Positions 1-10,293 are shown, counted from the stretch's first letter. The stretch: 64,000 nt of DNA from CAVZYN01 sp963779515 (GCA_963779515.1 CAVZYN010000001.1:186001-250000), one strand, 5' to 3'. Made by a program: numbers and translations. Notes: generated from the sequence alone by a model not told the origin.

Positions 1-487
1 GATGATGAACGATCAGCCAAGCGCCATCCCTCAGCTCGTAGTTGAAGCTGTAGCGCCCCTGTACCGTGTCACGACTGTTGGGCGTGCCACCGTTGACGAG
101 CATCGCGAAGTGGCCGACGTCGCTCGCCGCATTGCAGCCGAGCCGGATCGTCCGATGGTCGATCCGCACTTGCGGTTCCAGTTGCAGGAAATAGAGGTAG
201 TACTCGCGGATTTCGGCATAGTTCGCGCGCACCTTGCGCGTCGCCTCGGCCAGCATGACCGCATCTGGCGCATAATTTCGCGTCACTTTGTCGGGATGCT
301 TGGTCAGCAGTGAGTTGACCCAGCGGTCATGCAGCGAACGGATCTCGTCCTCGGTCACCGGGGCGCAAAGCTGTTCGGTCGGCCGGCCTTGCGCCATGGC
401 AGCGGTTGCCGAGCCGAGACACACGAGCGCCAGCGCCGCGATGCGCGCGCTCAGCCTCGATGTCCGCGATCGTAAGTCGGTCGGCAT
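1..487 (-). CDS. Secreted SnoaL-like / DUF4440-type protein, 3' end outside window
   Basis: Reading the minus strand from an ATG at 487 gives about 162 residues with no stop before the window edge, so the gene is cut at its C-terminus. The first 33 or so residues look like a signal peptide: basic start, an ALALVCLG-type hydrophobic core and an A-M-A end before Gln. The mature part (DEIRSLHDRWVNSLL, then NYAPDAVML and a GRYSF stretch) has the layout of the NTF2-like/SnoaL (DUF4440) superfamily, a small cone-shaped fold used by isomerases, hydrolases and many proteins of unknown role. Export to the periplasm is inferred from the leader. No catalytic function can be assigned. Confidence 0.7.
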   Translation of the reverse strand, partial: MPTDLRSRTSRLSARIAALALVCLGSATAAMAQGRPTEQLCAPVTEDEIRSLHDRWVNSLLTKHPDKVTRNYAPDAVMLAEATRKVRANYAEIREYYLYFLQLEPQVRIDHRTIRLGCNAASDVGHFAMLVNGGTPNSRDTVQGRYSFNYELRDGAWLIVHH

Positions 488-573
488 GACGTGCGCCCTT
501 GCGCGGCGCCCTGTGGGGAGCCGTCCAGGCCAAGTCTCTATCTGATTCGGCGTGGCGCGAGCGCATCAGCGGG

Positions 574-1017
574 CTACCGCCGATACTGTATGAACGGTGA
601 CTTTGTCGCGACCTGATCATAAAGCGCCCGCGCGCGATAGTTGAACTCCTGCGTCGACCAATAGACGCGCGTCGCGTCGCGCTGGTCCGCCGCCTGATAG
701 ACGGCCGCAATCAAGGCGCGGCCCGCGTCCTGGCCACGTGCTTCCGGCGCAACGAACAGATCTTCGAGGTAGCAGTACCAAGTCTTGGACCAGGTCGAGC
801 GGTGGAACAGAACGTGCGCAATCCCGATGGGAACATCGTGCGCATCGACCGCGACCAGTCCTTGATGAAAACCTTCGCCGCCTGAGTGAAGCCGTTGCCA
901 AGTTTCGTCGATCACGTCATCGGAGACAGCGGCCTTATAGAAGGCGATGTAAGCTTTGAAGAGCGGCAACCACGCGGCCTTGTCGTGAGCGGCCAGCGCG
1001 CGAACGCGAATTGTCAT
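574..1017 (-). CDS. GNAT family N-acetyltransferase
   Basis: This 147-residue protein has the normal length of a single GNAT domain. It starts MTIRVRALAAHDKAAW, and the central LEDLFVAPEARGQDAGRAL stretch is the acetyl-CoA-binding motif A (R/Q-x-x-G-x-G/A type, here ARGQDAGRA). It is followed by the usual C-terminal FNYRARALYD motif B helix. It would transfer an acetyl group from acetyl-CoA to an amine; the acceptor is unknown. It stands alone, transcribed away from the carboxypeptidase gene and towards the SnoaL-like gene. Confidence 0.85.
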   Translation of the reverse strand: MTIRVRALAAHDKAAWLPLFKAYIAFYKAAVSDDVIDETWQRLHSGGEGFHQGLVAVDAHDVPIGIAHVLFHRSTWSKTWYCYLEDLFVAPEARGQDAGRALIAAVYQAADQRDATRVYWSTQEFNYRARALYDQVATKSPFIQYRR

Positions 1018-1273
1018 GTCGTCTCCATCAGAATAGTTCGTCGCCCTGCGTTTCCCGGATGATAGCCGTTCGCATCATCAAGTCTTCGCGGGATTTTGTC
1101 ACGGCAGAGCCGCGTCTGTGCAACCTGGCGCACGGTGCGTGCGTGTGCGGCAGAAGCACTCAAGAACCACAGAACTTGTGAAGAGAGTGGACGATATCTC
1201 AATCTCGCCGCACAATTGGACGACACGACAGTCCGATTCCATCCTTTTGCTCATCGCTGCCCGGAGCTGTTTA

Positions 1274-2341
1274 TTGCGACGCCTTTGCACACTCTTGATT
1301 GCCGCTTTCGGGATCTGTCAGCCGGGATTGTCGCAGCCCACCGCGGCGGGGCCCGCTTTGCTGCTCGATACAGCGGACGGCCGCGTCCTCTATGCCGAGG
1401 ATCAGGACCATCTTTGGCATCCCGCGTCACTGACGAAGATCATGACGGCGTACCTGGCGTTCGAAGCGCTGAAGTCCGGTCAATTGACGCTCGACAAGAA
1501 AATTCCGGTTTCGGAGCTCGCGTACACCCAGCCGCCAAGCAAGATCGGCCTGCCGGTCGGGGGTGAGATCACCGTCGAACTGGCGCTCAAGGCGCTGATC
1601 ATCAAATCCGCCAATGATGTCGCCGTCATGCTGGCGGAGGCGATCGGCGGGTCGCACGATGCCTTTGTGCAGCGCATGAACGAAACCGCCAAGCGGCTTG
1701 GCATGGCGCGCACGGTGTTCGTCAATCCGAACGGGTTGCCGGCCGCCGACCAGGTAACGACCGCGCGCGACCTCGTGAAGTTGTCCCGCGCGGTGCTGAC
1801 GGATTTCCCGGAGCATGCCCAGCTCTGGTCCATGTGGAACATGCAGATCGGCCGCCGCCGTTTGTGGACCCACAACAACCTGCTGCGCACGTATGATGGC
1901 GCCGACGGCCTGAAGACCGGCTTCACATGTGACAGCGGCTTCAATGTCGTGGCCACGGCGACCCGCGATAACCGCCGGCTGATCGCGGTTGTGCTGGGCG
2001 AGACGACCGGGCGCGACCGCGCGGTGCGTGCGGCGAGCCTGTTGGAACATGGTTTCCAGTCGAACGGCTGGAAGGCGCTTTTTGGTTCGGACACCATCGA
2101 CCGTCTCCCGCTCGGCGAGGCCAAGCCGCCGGTGGCGATGCGGCAATCGATCTTCTCGTGGGATTGCGGCAACCGGCCCAGGCGGGCCGTGGCGCGCGTC
2201 AAGGCGAAGCCCGCAGCCTCCGCCAAGAAAGCGGCGGCGCCGCCGCCCGCGTCGCCAGCGCCCGCACAGGCATCTTCGGCACCTGCAAGTCCTGCACCCG
2301 CCGCACCGGCGCCAGCGGCCAAGTCCGCCAAGTCGCCTTAA
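1274..2341 (+). CDS. D-alanyl-D-alanine carboxypeptidase (low-molecular-weight PBP, DacA/DacF type)
   Basis: The protein trims the terminal D-Ala from peptidoglycan stem peptides in the periplasm. The three active-site motifs of the serine DD-peptidase S11 family are visible: SLTK at about residue 52, SAN at about 112 and KTG at about 214, numbering from the chosen start. The TTG at 1274 is preferred because a GGAG lies about 7 bases upstream and it opens a clean signal peptide (MRRLCTLLIAAFGIC). An ATG at 1118 and a TTG at 1247 are in frame and cannot be excluded. The usual C-terminal PBP5 domain is short and is replaced by an Ala/Pro/Lys-rich low-complexity tail of about 60 residues, possibly wall- or membrane-associating. 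The gene is monocistronic. Confidence 0.85.
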   Translation: MRRLCTLLIAAFGICQPGLSQPTAAGPALLLDTADGRVLYAEDQDHLWHPASLTKIMTAYLAFEALKSGQLTLDKKIPVSELAYTQPPSKIGLPVGGEITVELALKALIIKSANDVAVMLAEAIGGSHDAFVQRMNETAKRLGMARTVFVNPNGLPAADQVTTARDLVKLSRAVLTDFPEHAQLWSMWNMQIGRRRLWTHNNLLRTYDGADGLKTGFTCDSGFNVVATATRDNRRLIAVVLGETTGRDRAVRAASLLEHGFQSNGWKALFGSDTIDRLPLGEAKPPVAMRQSIFSWDCGNRPRRAVARVKAKPAASAKKAAAPPPASPAPAQASSAPASPAPAAPAPAAKSAKSP

Positions 2342-2537
2342 GCTCCGGACCTCCAGACGGCTTTGCGTTGGCGATGACCCGGTTTTGCCCTTATTCATCT
2401 CGATACGCGTAGGCTTCCGGCAGGCGTGCGCCCTGTCGCTGTAGGTCCTAGCGACAACGACGGCTTTTGGTCAGGTGCTGCGTTGTAGCCTGGAGACTAT
2501 ATGCTTGGCATAGTCCGCGGTCTGAAAGGGTGAGCCG

Positions 2538-3953
2538 GTGGCAACGTTCTTCAAAAGGCTGCTTGCGGTGGGCCTCGTCGGCTCACTGGTGGCGGTTGTT
2601 GCCTACGCGACGGCGATGCCGAACGTGGCTCCAGGTGGAGTCGCGGGCGCGCCCGCAGGCGTCGCTCCTGCGACGAAGGGGGCGGGGCGACGTGGCGGTG
2701 GGGCAGCGGGTTTTCCCGTGCCCGTGCTGGCGGCCGCAGTGGTGCGCAAAGATATCCCGGTTGTGCTGCAAGGCGTTGGCACGGCGCGTGCGCTGCAGTC
2801 GGTCCTGGTGCGTCCGCAGGTTGAAGGCACCGTCATTCGCATTTCGGTGCGCGAAGGCCAGGAGGTGAAGGCCGGCGACCTCATTGCCGAGATGGATCCG
2901 AGCAGCTTCAAGGCCCAACTCGATCAGGTGATGGCGAAACGGGCGTTGACCCAGACCCAGCTCGACAACGCGCAGCGCGACTATGAGCGCTATTCGAAAA
3001 TCCCCGGTGTCGTGCCGCAGAAGACGGTCGATACGCAATTGGCCCAGGTCAAGCAGCTCGAAGCGCAGATCAAGGCCGACACCGCCACCATCGCCAATGC
3101 CGAGACGCAGCTCGGATACACGCGCATCGTCGCGCCCATCTCGGGGCGTGCCGGCATTCGCATGATCGATGAAGGCAACCTCGTGCGTGGCAACGATGCG
3201 GGCATCGTCACGATCTCGCAGCTGCAGCCGATCGCGGTGCAATTCACACTGCCGCAGCAGCAGCTCGCCCAGGTCAACCGCGCGCTTGCGAACGGCAAGG
3301 TTGTTGCTGAAGCACTCGATGCCGATGGCCGCGTCGTCATCGATACGGGCGCGCTGCTGGTGGTTGACAACCAGATCGATCAGCAAACCGGTACGGTCAA
3401 GATGAAGGCCGAGTTCCCGAACGCCAACCGCCAGCTCTGGCCAGGTCAGTTCACCAACGTGCGTGTGCGCGTCGACACCCTCGCCAGCGTCGTCACCATT
3501 CCCGTGGCCGCCGTGCAGCGGGGCCCTAATGGAACCTTCGCGTATGTCGTGACCGCTGACAATCGCGCTGAAATGAAGCCGATCACGCTCGGCCTGCAGA
3601 CCGAAAATGAGGCCGTCGTCACCGCCGGGCTCGAGCCGCAACAGACCGTCGTCACGTCGGGCTTTGCGCGTCTGACGGATGGCGCCAACGTTACCGTGCA
3701 AGCGGCGCCCGATGTGGCGCCCGCCCCTGCCACTGGCCCGCAACGCAAGCGCGACAGCACTGCCGACGGCGCCAGAGGCGGCGAGGGGAAAGGTCCCGAG
3801 GCGAATGCCGGGGGCGAAGGCCGTGCGAAAGGCGAATGGCGCGGCAAAGGCGAAGGCCGGGGAAAACGCGAAGAGAGTGAGGGCCGCGGCAAACGCGACG
3901 CCAATGCAAAATCGGACGGTGCGGCCTCAAACCGACGGGACGCCGCCCAGTGA
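2538..3953 (+). CDS. RND efflux periplasmic adaptor (membrane fusion protein, MdtA-like)
   Basis: This is the adaptor that links an inner-membrane RND pump to an outer-membrane channel. After a GTG start there is an N-terminal membrane anchor (residues 10-30). A lipoyl/barrel-sandwich half-motif (VRPQVEGTVIRISVREGQ) follows, then an alpha-hairpin rich in Gln/Ala (about 120-185), a second lipoyl half (TRIVAPISGRAGIRM) and beta-barrel/MP domains. The last 80 residues are strikingly Gly/Arg/Lys/Glu-rich low complexity, unusual for the family. It is the first gene of a three-gene operon: its stop overlaps the start of the first pump gene by 4 bases. No outer-membrane TolC-type gene is in the window, so a partner encoded elsewhere is needed. 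Confidence 0.92.
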   Translation: MATFFKRLLAVGLVGSLVAVVAYATAMPNVAPGGVAGAPAGVAPATKGAGRRGGGAAGFPVPVLAAAVVRKDIPVVLQGVGTARALQSVLVRPQVEGTVIRISVREGQEVKAGDLIAEMDPSSFKAQLDQVMAKRALTQTQLDNAQRDYERYSKIPGVVPQKTVDTQLAQVKQLEAQIKADTATIANAETQLGYTRIVAPISGRAGIRMIDEGNLVRGNDAGIVTISQLQPIAVQFTLPQQQLAQVNRALANGKVVAEALDADGRVVIDTGALLVVDNQIDQQTGTVKMKAEFPNANRQLWPGQFTNVRVRVDTLASVVTIPVAAVQRGPNGTFAYVVTADNRAEMKPITLGLQTENEAVVTAGLEPQQTVVTSGFARLTDGANVTVQAAPDVAPAPATGPQRKRDSTADGARGGEGKGPEANAGGEGRAKGEWRGKGEGRGKREESEGRGKRDANAKSDGAASNRRDAAQ

Positions 3954-6900
3954 GCGTCTCCGCCCCCTTCATCCTGCGTCCGATCGCGACGACGCTGCTT
4001 GCGGCGGCGACAGTGATTGGCGGTTGGATGGGCTATCTTGGGCTGCCGGTGTCCTCGCTGCCGCAGGTCGACTTCCCGACGATCCTGGTGTCAACGCAGT
4101 TGCCGGGCGCCAATCCGGACACGATGGCCAATCTGGTGACGGCGCCGCTCGAGCGCCAGTTCGGCCAGATCCCGTCGCTTGAGACGATGACATCGTCGTC
4201 GTCGCTCGGCATCAGCCAGATCACGCTGCAGTTCAATCTCACGCGCGACATCGATGCCGCGGGCCAAGATGTGCAATCGGCGATCAACGCGGCGGGCTCG
4301 ACCCTGCCTCGCAATCTGCCGTTTCCGCCCACCTATTCGAAAGTGAACCCGGCTGATGCGCCGATCATCACGTTGGCACTCACGTCGGATAAAGTGTCGC
4401 TGCGCTCACTCTCCGACCTCGCCGATACGCTGATCGCGCAACGCCTCTCGTCGGTCTCCGGCGTCGGCCATGTGTCGGTCGAGGGCGGCATCAAGCCGGC
4501 GGTGCGCATCCAGGCCGACCTGTCGCGTCTTGCGTCCTACGGCCTGTCGATGTCCGATCTCCGGCAGGCGATTGTCTCCGCCAACGTCGTCGGGCCAAAA
4601 GGATCGATCGACGGCCGCTTTCAATCCTACACCATCGCCGCCAACGATCAGATCACCAGCGCCGAACAGTATCGAACGGTGATCGTCGCCTATCGCAACA
4701 ACGCGCCGGTATTCCTGACCGACGTTGCCGAGGTCATCGACGGGCTCGAGAACACCAAGGTTGGCAGCTGGTATCAGGGTGCCGCCGCCGTCATCATCAA
4801 TGTCCAGCGTCAACCGGCCGCAAACGTGATCCAGACCGTCGAGCGCCTGACCCGGGAGCTGCCGCGCATCGAGCGGGCGATGCCCCAGGGCGTCAAGCTG
4901 ACGGTGGTGCACGACCGGACCGGGACGATCCGCGCCTCGGTGCGCGATGTGCAATTCACGCTGGTGCTGGCCGTCGCGCTCGTCGTGCTGGTGGTGCTGC
5001 TGTTCCTCAAGTCCGTGCGGGCCACCATCATCGCGGGCATTGGGCTTCCGATTTCGCTGATTGCGACCTTTGGCGTGACCTGGTTCCTCGGGTTCTCGCT
5101 CGACAACCTGTCGCTGATGGCGCTGACGATCGGAACCGGGTTTGTCGTCGACGACGCCATCGTGATGATCGAGAACATCGTGCGGCATATCGAGAACGGC
5201 GAGCGGCCGTTCGATGCGGCGCTGAAAGGCGCGAGCGAGATCGGCTTTACCGTCATATCTCTTACTATGTCCCTCATAGCGGTGTTCATCCCGATGCTGT
5301 TCATGACCGGGCTCGTCGGGCGGATGTTCCGGGAGTTCGCGTTGACATTGACCATCGCGGTGATCGTCTCGGCGATCGTCTCGTTGACGCTGGTGCCGAT
5401 GATGTGCGCCCACCTGCTGCGGCACCTGCCGGCGGCGGGAGATGGGCGCAAGGGCATGTTCGCGCGCGCTACGGATTGGGTCATCGATCGCTATATTCGA
5501 TCGCTGAAGGCGGTCCTGAATTATGAAAAGCTGACACTGCTGGCGACGTTGGCGACGCTGTTCATCACCCTCGGCCTCTACGTTGCGATACCCAAGGGGC
5601 TGTTGCCGCTGCAGGACACGGGCCTGGTGACGGCGGTGTTCGAAGCCGCACCCGAGACGTCATTCGATTCGATGGTCAAGCTGCAGGATGGGCTCGCGGA
5701 AAAGGTGCGGGCAGACAAGGACGTCGCGGGCGTCGTGTCCATCATTGGCGTCAGCCAGCTCAATGCGACGCCAAACGCGGGCCATCTCAAGGTGACGCTG
5801 AAGCCGCGCGGCGACCGAGGCGCCTCGGCGACGGCGATCATCGATCGGCTGTCGCGCAGCGTCGGCGAAATTCCCGGCCTGATGGTGAATTTTCAGTCGG
5901 TGCAGGATGTGCAGATCGCCACGCGCGCCTCACGTGCGCTCTACCAATACACGCTGGTGGGCGTCGACGGCCCGGAGGTCTCGAACTGGGCGACGCGGCT
6001 GGTCGAGCGGCTGCGGCTTGCGCCTGAGCTGCGCGACGTTGGCACCGACCAGCAGGATGGCGGTTTGCGCGCCCTGATCACGGTGGATCGCGCCAGCGCC
6101 GGCCGCCTCGGCGTGTCGATGGCGCAAATCAACGATGCGCTGAATGACGCATTCGGACAGCGTCAGATCTCGACGATCTATGCGCAGGCGAACCAGTATC
6201 GCGTCGTTCTCGAGGCCAACAGCCAATTCAACCGCGATCCCTCGGCGTTGGCGCGCCTCTATGTGCCGGGGCAGGGCGGCGTGCAGGTGCCGCTGAGCTC
6301 GCTCGCCCGTATCGAGCGCGTCAGCGCGCCGCTCGCGATCCTGCATCAGGAGCAGTTCCCATCGGTGACGGTTTCATACAACCTGGCGCCCGGCGCCGCG
6401 CTCTCGGATGCGATCCGGATCGTCGAGGCCGCAAAGGGCGAGATTGAATTGCCGACATCGGTCACGGGGAGCTATTCGGGCGATGCGGCCGAGTTCGCAA
6501 AGTCGCTCGCCGGACAGCCTTGGCTGATCCTGGCCGCCGTCGTCTGCATCTACATCGTGCTCGGCGTGCTCTACGAGAGTTACATTCACCCCTTCACGAT
6601 CCTGACGACGCTGCCATCGGCCGGGATCGGCGCATTGCTGGCGTTGTCGTTTATGAAGATGGAGCTGTCACTGGTGGCGTTGATCGGCATCATTCTGCTG
6701 ATGGGCATCGTCAAGAAGAACGCCATCATGATGATCGACTTCGCGCTCGATGCGGAACGCCAGCATGGCAAGTCGCCGCGCGAGGCGATCGTCGAGGCCT
6801 GCCGGTTGCGTTTCCGGCCGATCATGATGACGACGCTCGCAGCACTTTTCGGCGCGCTGCCTTTGGCGATCGAGAGCGGCACGGGTTCGGAACTCAGGAA

Positions 6901-7099
6901 TCCGCTCGGCGTGACGATCATCGGCGGGCTGGTCCTGTCGCAGATCCTGACGCTGTACACGACGCCCGTTATTTATCTGACGATGGACCGGCTGAAGGCG
7001 CGCTTGACCGGAGCGCCGGTCACGTCGCATGAGGCGAGCGGGGCGAACGTGCCAGGCGCGACAGATGTCGCTGTGCAATTGCCCCGAGCGGCGGAGTAA
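3950..7099 (+). CDS. RND multidrug efflux permease (MdtB/AcrB-like)
   Basis: At 1049 residues it is the full length of an HAE1-type RND proton antiporter. Twelve membrane segments are expected. I see TM1 at the N-terminus (IATTLLAAATVIGGW), the TM4 proton-relay pair in FVVDDAIVMIEN, and the C-terminal GIVKKNAIMMIDFA repeat of that motif around residues 920-935. Two large periplasmic loops follow TM1 and TM7. The GTG start overlaps the adaptor's stop, implying translational coupling. The substrate cannot be told from sequence; antibiotics, bile-salt-like compounds or plant phenolics are typical for the family. Confidence 0.93.
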   Translation: MSVSAPFILRPIATTLLAAATVIGGWMGYLGLPVSSLPQVDFPTILVSTQLPGANPDTMANLVTAPLERQFGQIPSLETMTSSSSLGISQITLQFNLTRDIDAAGQDVQSAINAAGSTLPRNLPFPPTYSKVNPADAPIITLALTSDKVSLRSLSDLADTLIAQRLSSVSGVGHVSVEGGIKPAVRIQADLSRLASYGLSMSDLRQAIVSANVVGPKGSIDGRFQSYTIAANDQITSAEQYRTVIVAYRNNAPVFLTDVAEVIDGLENTKVGSWYQGAAAVIINVQRQPAANVIQTVERLTRELPRIERAMPQGVKLTVVHDRTGTIRASVRDVQFTLVLAVALVVLVVLLFLKSVRATIIAGIGLPISLIATFGVTWFLGFSLDNLSLMALTIGTGFVVDDAIVMIENIVRHIENGERPFDAALKGASEIGFTVISLTMSLIAVFIPMLFMTGLVGRMFREFALTLTIAVIVSAIVSLTLVPMMCAHLLRHLPAAGDGRKGMFARATDWVIDRYIRSLKAVLNYEKLTLLATLATLFITLGLYVAIPKGLLPLQDTGLVTAVFEAAPETSFDSMVKLQDGLAEKVRADKDVAGVVSIIGVSQLNATPNAGHLKVTLKPRGDRGASATAIIDRLSRSVGEIPGLMVNFQSVQDVQIATRASRALYQYTLVGVDGPEVSNWATRLVERLRLAPELRDVGTDQQDGGLRALITVDRASAGRLGVSMAQINDALNDAFGQRQISTIYAQANQYRVVLEANSQFNRDPSALARLYVPGQGGVQVPLSSLARIERVSAPLAILHQEQFPSVTVSYNLAPGAALSDAIRIVEAAKGEIELPTSVTGSYSGDAAEFAKSLAGQPWLILAAVVCIYIVLGVLYESYIHPFTILTTLPSAGIGALLALSFMKMELSLVALIGIILLMGIVKKNAIMMIDFALDAERQHGKSPREAIVEACRLRFRPIMMTTLAALFGALPLAIESGTGSELRNPLGVTIIGGLVLSQILTLYTTPVIYLTMDRLKARLTGAPVTSHEASGANVPGATDVAVQLPRAAE

Positions 7100-7104
7100 C
7101 GACC

Positions 7105-10100
7105 GTGACGCGAGAGCAAGGACGTGAGGTTTCGAGGCAGGAGCGGACGGCCGAGGGTGCGCTCAGCCGCCTGTCGCTCAGCTTTTCGCGACCCTTCATC
7201 CAGCGCCCCGTCGGGACGACGCTGCTTGCGATCGGATTGCTGCTGGCGGGCCTCGCCGCGTTTCGCATCATGCCGGTCGCAAGCTTGCCGACCGTTGAAA
7301 TCCCAACGGTGCGCGTCAACGCCAACCGGCCGGGCGCCGATCCGGCGACGATGGCGGCAACGGTTGCGGCCCCCCTGGAGCGGCGGCTCGGCGAGATCGC
7401 GGGCGTCACTGAAATCACGTCGGTCAACGCGCTCGGATCGACGCGAATCACGATCCAGTTCGATCTCAAACGGTCGATCGACGGGGCCGCGCGTGACGTG
7501 CAGGCAGCGCTGAATGCGGCGGCAAGCGACCTGCCGAGCGATATGCCGACGCTGCCGAGCTTCCGCAAGGCCAATCCAAATGCAGCGCCCGTGCTCATTC
7601 TTGCGCTGACATCGAAAACGGTGCCGCCCTCGGCGATCTTCGATGCCGCCGATACGACACTCGCGCAGCGCATCTCGCAGGTCGACGGCGTCGGTGAGGT
7701 GAATGTCTCTGGTGCGGAGCAGCCGGCGATCCGGGTGCGCGTCAATCCAGTGCAGTTGGCGTCGTTGGGCATCTCGATCGAAGACGTCCGGGTCATGCTG
7801 GCCAACACCAATGTGCTGGCGCCGATCGGTGCGATCGATGGCGACAAGGAGCTGATCGCGATCGACACCAACGCGCAGTTGCGCTCAATCGACGACTACA
7901 AGGGCCTGATCGTCAAGAGCGTCAACGGGACGCCAATCCGGCTCTCCGACGTCGCCTCGATCGAGCAGGCGACGCGCAACACGCGCTCTTCGGCGGTATT
8001 CAATCTGCAGCCTGCCGTCTTGCTCTTCATCACCAAGCAGGCCGATGCCAACGTGATCGAGACCGTCGATCGCGTCAAAGAGCTGATCCCCGAGTTGAAA
8101 CGCTGGATCCCGGCGGGTATCGAAATCTCGGTGCTCTCCGACCGCACGACGACGATCCGCGCCTCCATTCGCGACATGGAAGTGACGCTGCTGCTGTCGG
8201 TTGTCTTGGTCATGCTGGTCGTGTTCCTGTTCCTGCGGCGTGGGGCGCCGACGATCGCGGCTGGCATCACGGTGCCGCTGTCGCTCGCGGGGACCATCGT
8301 GGCGATGTGGTTCGCGGGGTTTTCGATCAATAACCTCACCCTGATGGCGCTCGCCATTTCGGTCGGCTTCGTGGTCGATGACGCGATCGTCATGATCGAG
8401 AACATGTACCGCAATCTCGAAAAGGGCATGCGGCCGTTCGAGGCGGCCCTCCAGGGCGCGCGGGAGATCGGCTTCACGGTGCTGGCGATCTCGACTTCGC
8501 TGATCGCGGCCTTCATTCCGCTGCTGTTCATGGGGGGGATCGTCGGGCGGTTCCTGCGCGAGTTCTCGCTGACGATGGCGTTCGCCATCATCGTCTCGAC
8601 CGTCGTGTCGCTGTCGGTGACACCGATGATCTGCGCGCACTATGTCCGAGCAGAAAAGGCCGGGCGCCAGACGCTGTTCGATCGAGCGGTCGAGTGGGTT
8701 TTGGGCGGCTTGGCACGCAGCTACGCGAGTTCGCTCGATGTGGCGTTGCGGTGGCGCTGGCTGACACTCCTGTCGCTGATCGCGGTGATCGCGGCGACCG
8801 TCAATCTCTACGTCAAGATGCCGAAAGGATTCTTCCCGCAGGACGACACGGGCCTGATCAGTGCCTCGATGGAAGGCGCGGCGGATGTCTCGTTCGAGAC
8901 GATGAACGAGCTGCAGCGGCGGGCGGTGACGATCACGATGGCCGATCCGGCGGTCGCAAGCGTCGGCTCGTCGGTCGGCGCCTCGTTCTTCAGCGCGGCC
9001 GGCAACTCGGCGCGCATGTTCATTTCGCTGAAGCCGCCTGCCGAGCGGGGCGGGCAGACATCGCAGCAGGTCATCGACCGGCTCCGCCGCCCGCTCAACG
9101 GCATCGAAGGGCTGCGCGTTTTCTTGTCGGCGGCGCAGGATATGCGCGCGGGCGGCCGCCAATCGAAGTCGGGATATCAGTTGACGCTGTGGAGCACGGA
9201 GGCGGACGAACTCTATACCTGGGCGCCGCGCGTGCTCGGGGCAGTGCAGGCGATCCCCGGCCTCGTCGACGTCGCAACGGATCGGGAGCAGGGTGGACTG
9301 CAGCTCAACGTGACGGTCGACAAGCAGGCGGCCGCGCGCCTCGGCGTGCGCGTGCAGGACGTCGATGCCGCGCTCAACAACTCGTTCGCGCAGCGCCAAG
9401 TTTCCGTCATCTATCGGGCGCGCAATCAGTATCGGATCATATTGGAAGTCGATCCCAGGCTGCAGCGCGATCCCGCGGACATCGCGCATATCCATGTGCC
9501 GGGGCGGGGCGGCAGCCAAATACCCATTCTGTCCGTGATCAAAATCGAGCGCGGATTGGCGCCGCTGGTCGTCAATCATCAGGGCCCGTTCCCCGCGATC
9601 ACGATCAGCTACAATCTGGAGAGCGGCTTTACGCTCGACGAGGCGCAGACCCAGATCGCGCAGACGATTGCACGGCTGCAGCCGCCGGAAGTCCTGCGGA
9701 TCGAGGCGGCGGGGGACGCGAGTGCCGCCCGGCAGGGTGCAGGCGCACAACCGTTGCTGATCCTTGCCGCGCTGGTTGCGGTCTACATCGTGCTGGGCGT
9801 GCTTTATGAAAGCTTCGCGCATCCGCTGACGATTATCTCGACGCTGCCGTCCGCCGGGCTCGGCGCGCTCGTGGCCTTGCGGCTCGCTGGCATGGAGCTG
9901 TCGATGATTGCCTTCATCGGCATCATTCTGCTGATCGGCATCGTCAAGAAGAACGGCATCATGATGGTCGACTTTGCGCTCGATGCGGAACGCCAGCGCG
10001 GGCTCTCGCCGCTGGAGGCGATCAAGGCCGCGTGTCACGAGCGGTTCCGCCCGATCCTGATGACCACTCTTGCCGCGTTGTTCGGGGCGATACCGCTGGC

Positions 10101-10290
10101 GATCGCGACCGGGCCGGGCGCGGAGTTGCGCCGGCCGCTCGGCGTCGCCATCATCGGCGGATTGCTGATCTCGCAGGTGCTGACGCTTTATACGACGCCG
10201 GTGATCTACTTGATGCTCGATCGCCTGCACCGGTTGCTGTGGGGGTCGGCGGGCGCCGCACCGCAGACAGCTCCAGTCGCCGCACGGTGA
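7105..10290 (+). CDS. RND multidrug efflux permease (MdtC/AcrB-like), second pump subunit
   Basis: This second full-length RND permease (1061 residues) starts 5 bases after the previous gene. It has the same architecture, including FVVDDAIVMIENMY in TM4 and GIVKKNGIMMVDFA near the C-terminus. The two permeases are clearly divergent. Adaptor plus two different pumps is the MdtABC arrangement, in which the two subunits form a heterotrimer, so a mixed pump is a reasonable inference. The N-terminal 30 residues before the first membrane helix are longer than usual, and an internal start further in is possible. Confidence 0.92.
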   Translation: MTREQGREVSRQERTAEGALSRLSLSFSRPFIQRPVGTTLLAIGLLLAGLAAFRIMPVASLPTVEIPTVRVNANRPGADPATMAATVAAPLERRLGEIAGVTEITSVNALGSTRITIQFDLKRSIDGAARDVQAALNAAASDLPSDMPTLPSFRKANPNAAPVLILALTSKTVPPSAIFDAADTTLAQRISQVDGVGEVNVSGAEQPAIRVRVNPVQLASLGISIEDVRVMLANTNVLAPIGAIDGDKELIAIDTNAQLRSIDDYKGLIVKSVNGTPIRLSDVASIEQATRNTRSSAVFNLQPAVLLFITKQADANVIETVDRVKELIPELKRWIPAGIEISVLSDRTTTIRASIRDMEVTLLLSVVLVMLVVFLFLRRGAPTIAAGITVPLSLAGTIVAMWFAGFSINNLTLMALAISVGFVVDDAIVMIENMYRNLEKGMRPFEAALQGAREIGFTVLAISTSLIAAFIPLLFMGGIVGRFLREFSLTMAFAIIVSTVVSLSVTPMICAHYVRAEKAGRQTLFDRAVEWVLGGLARSYASSLDVALRWRWLTLLSLIAVIAATVNLYVKMPKGFFPQDDTGLISASMEGAADVSFETMNELQRRAVTITMADPAVASVGSSVGASFFSAAGNSARMFISLKPPAERGGQTSQQVIDRLRRPLNGIEGLRVFLSAAQDMRAGGRQSKSGYQLTLWSTEADELYTWAPRVLGAVQAIPGLVDVATDREQGGLQLNVTVDKQAAARLGVRVQDVDAALNNSFAQRQVSVIYRARNQYRIILEVDPRLQRDPADIAHIHVPGRGGSQIPILSVIKIERGLAPLVVNHQGPFPAITISYNLESGFTLDEAQTQIAQTIARLQPPEVLRIEAAGDASAARQGAGAQPLLILAALVAVYIVLGVLYESFAHPLTIISTLPSAGLGALVALRLAGMELSMIAFIGIILLIGIVKKNGIMMVDFALDAERQRGLSPLEAIKAACHERFRPILMTTLAALFGAIPLAIATGPGAELRRPLGVAIIGGLLISQVLTLYTTPVIYLMLDRLHRLLWGSAGAAPQTAPVAAR

Positions 10291-10293
10291 CGA

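Noticed and set aside
7885..10230. A 781-codon open frame on the minus strand, antisense to the second RND permease
   Set aside because: The translation is dominated by Arg, His, Asp and Gln with no domain, typical of the antisense frame of a GC-rich membrane-protein gene. The plus-strand RND frame is certain.
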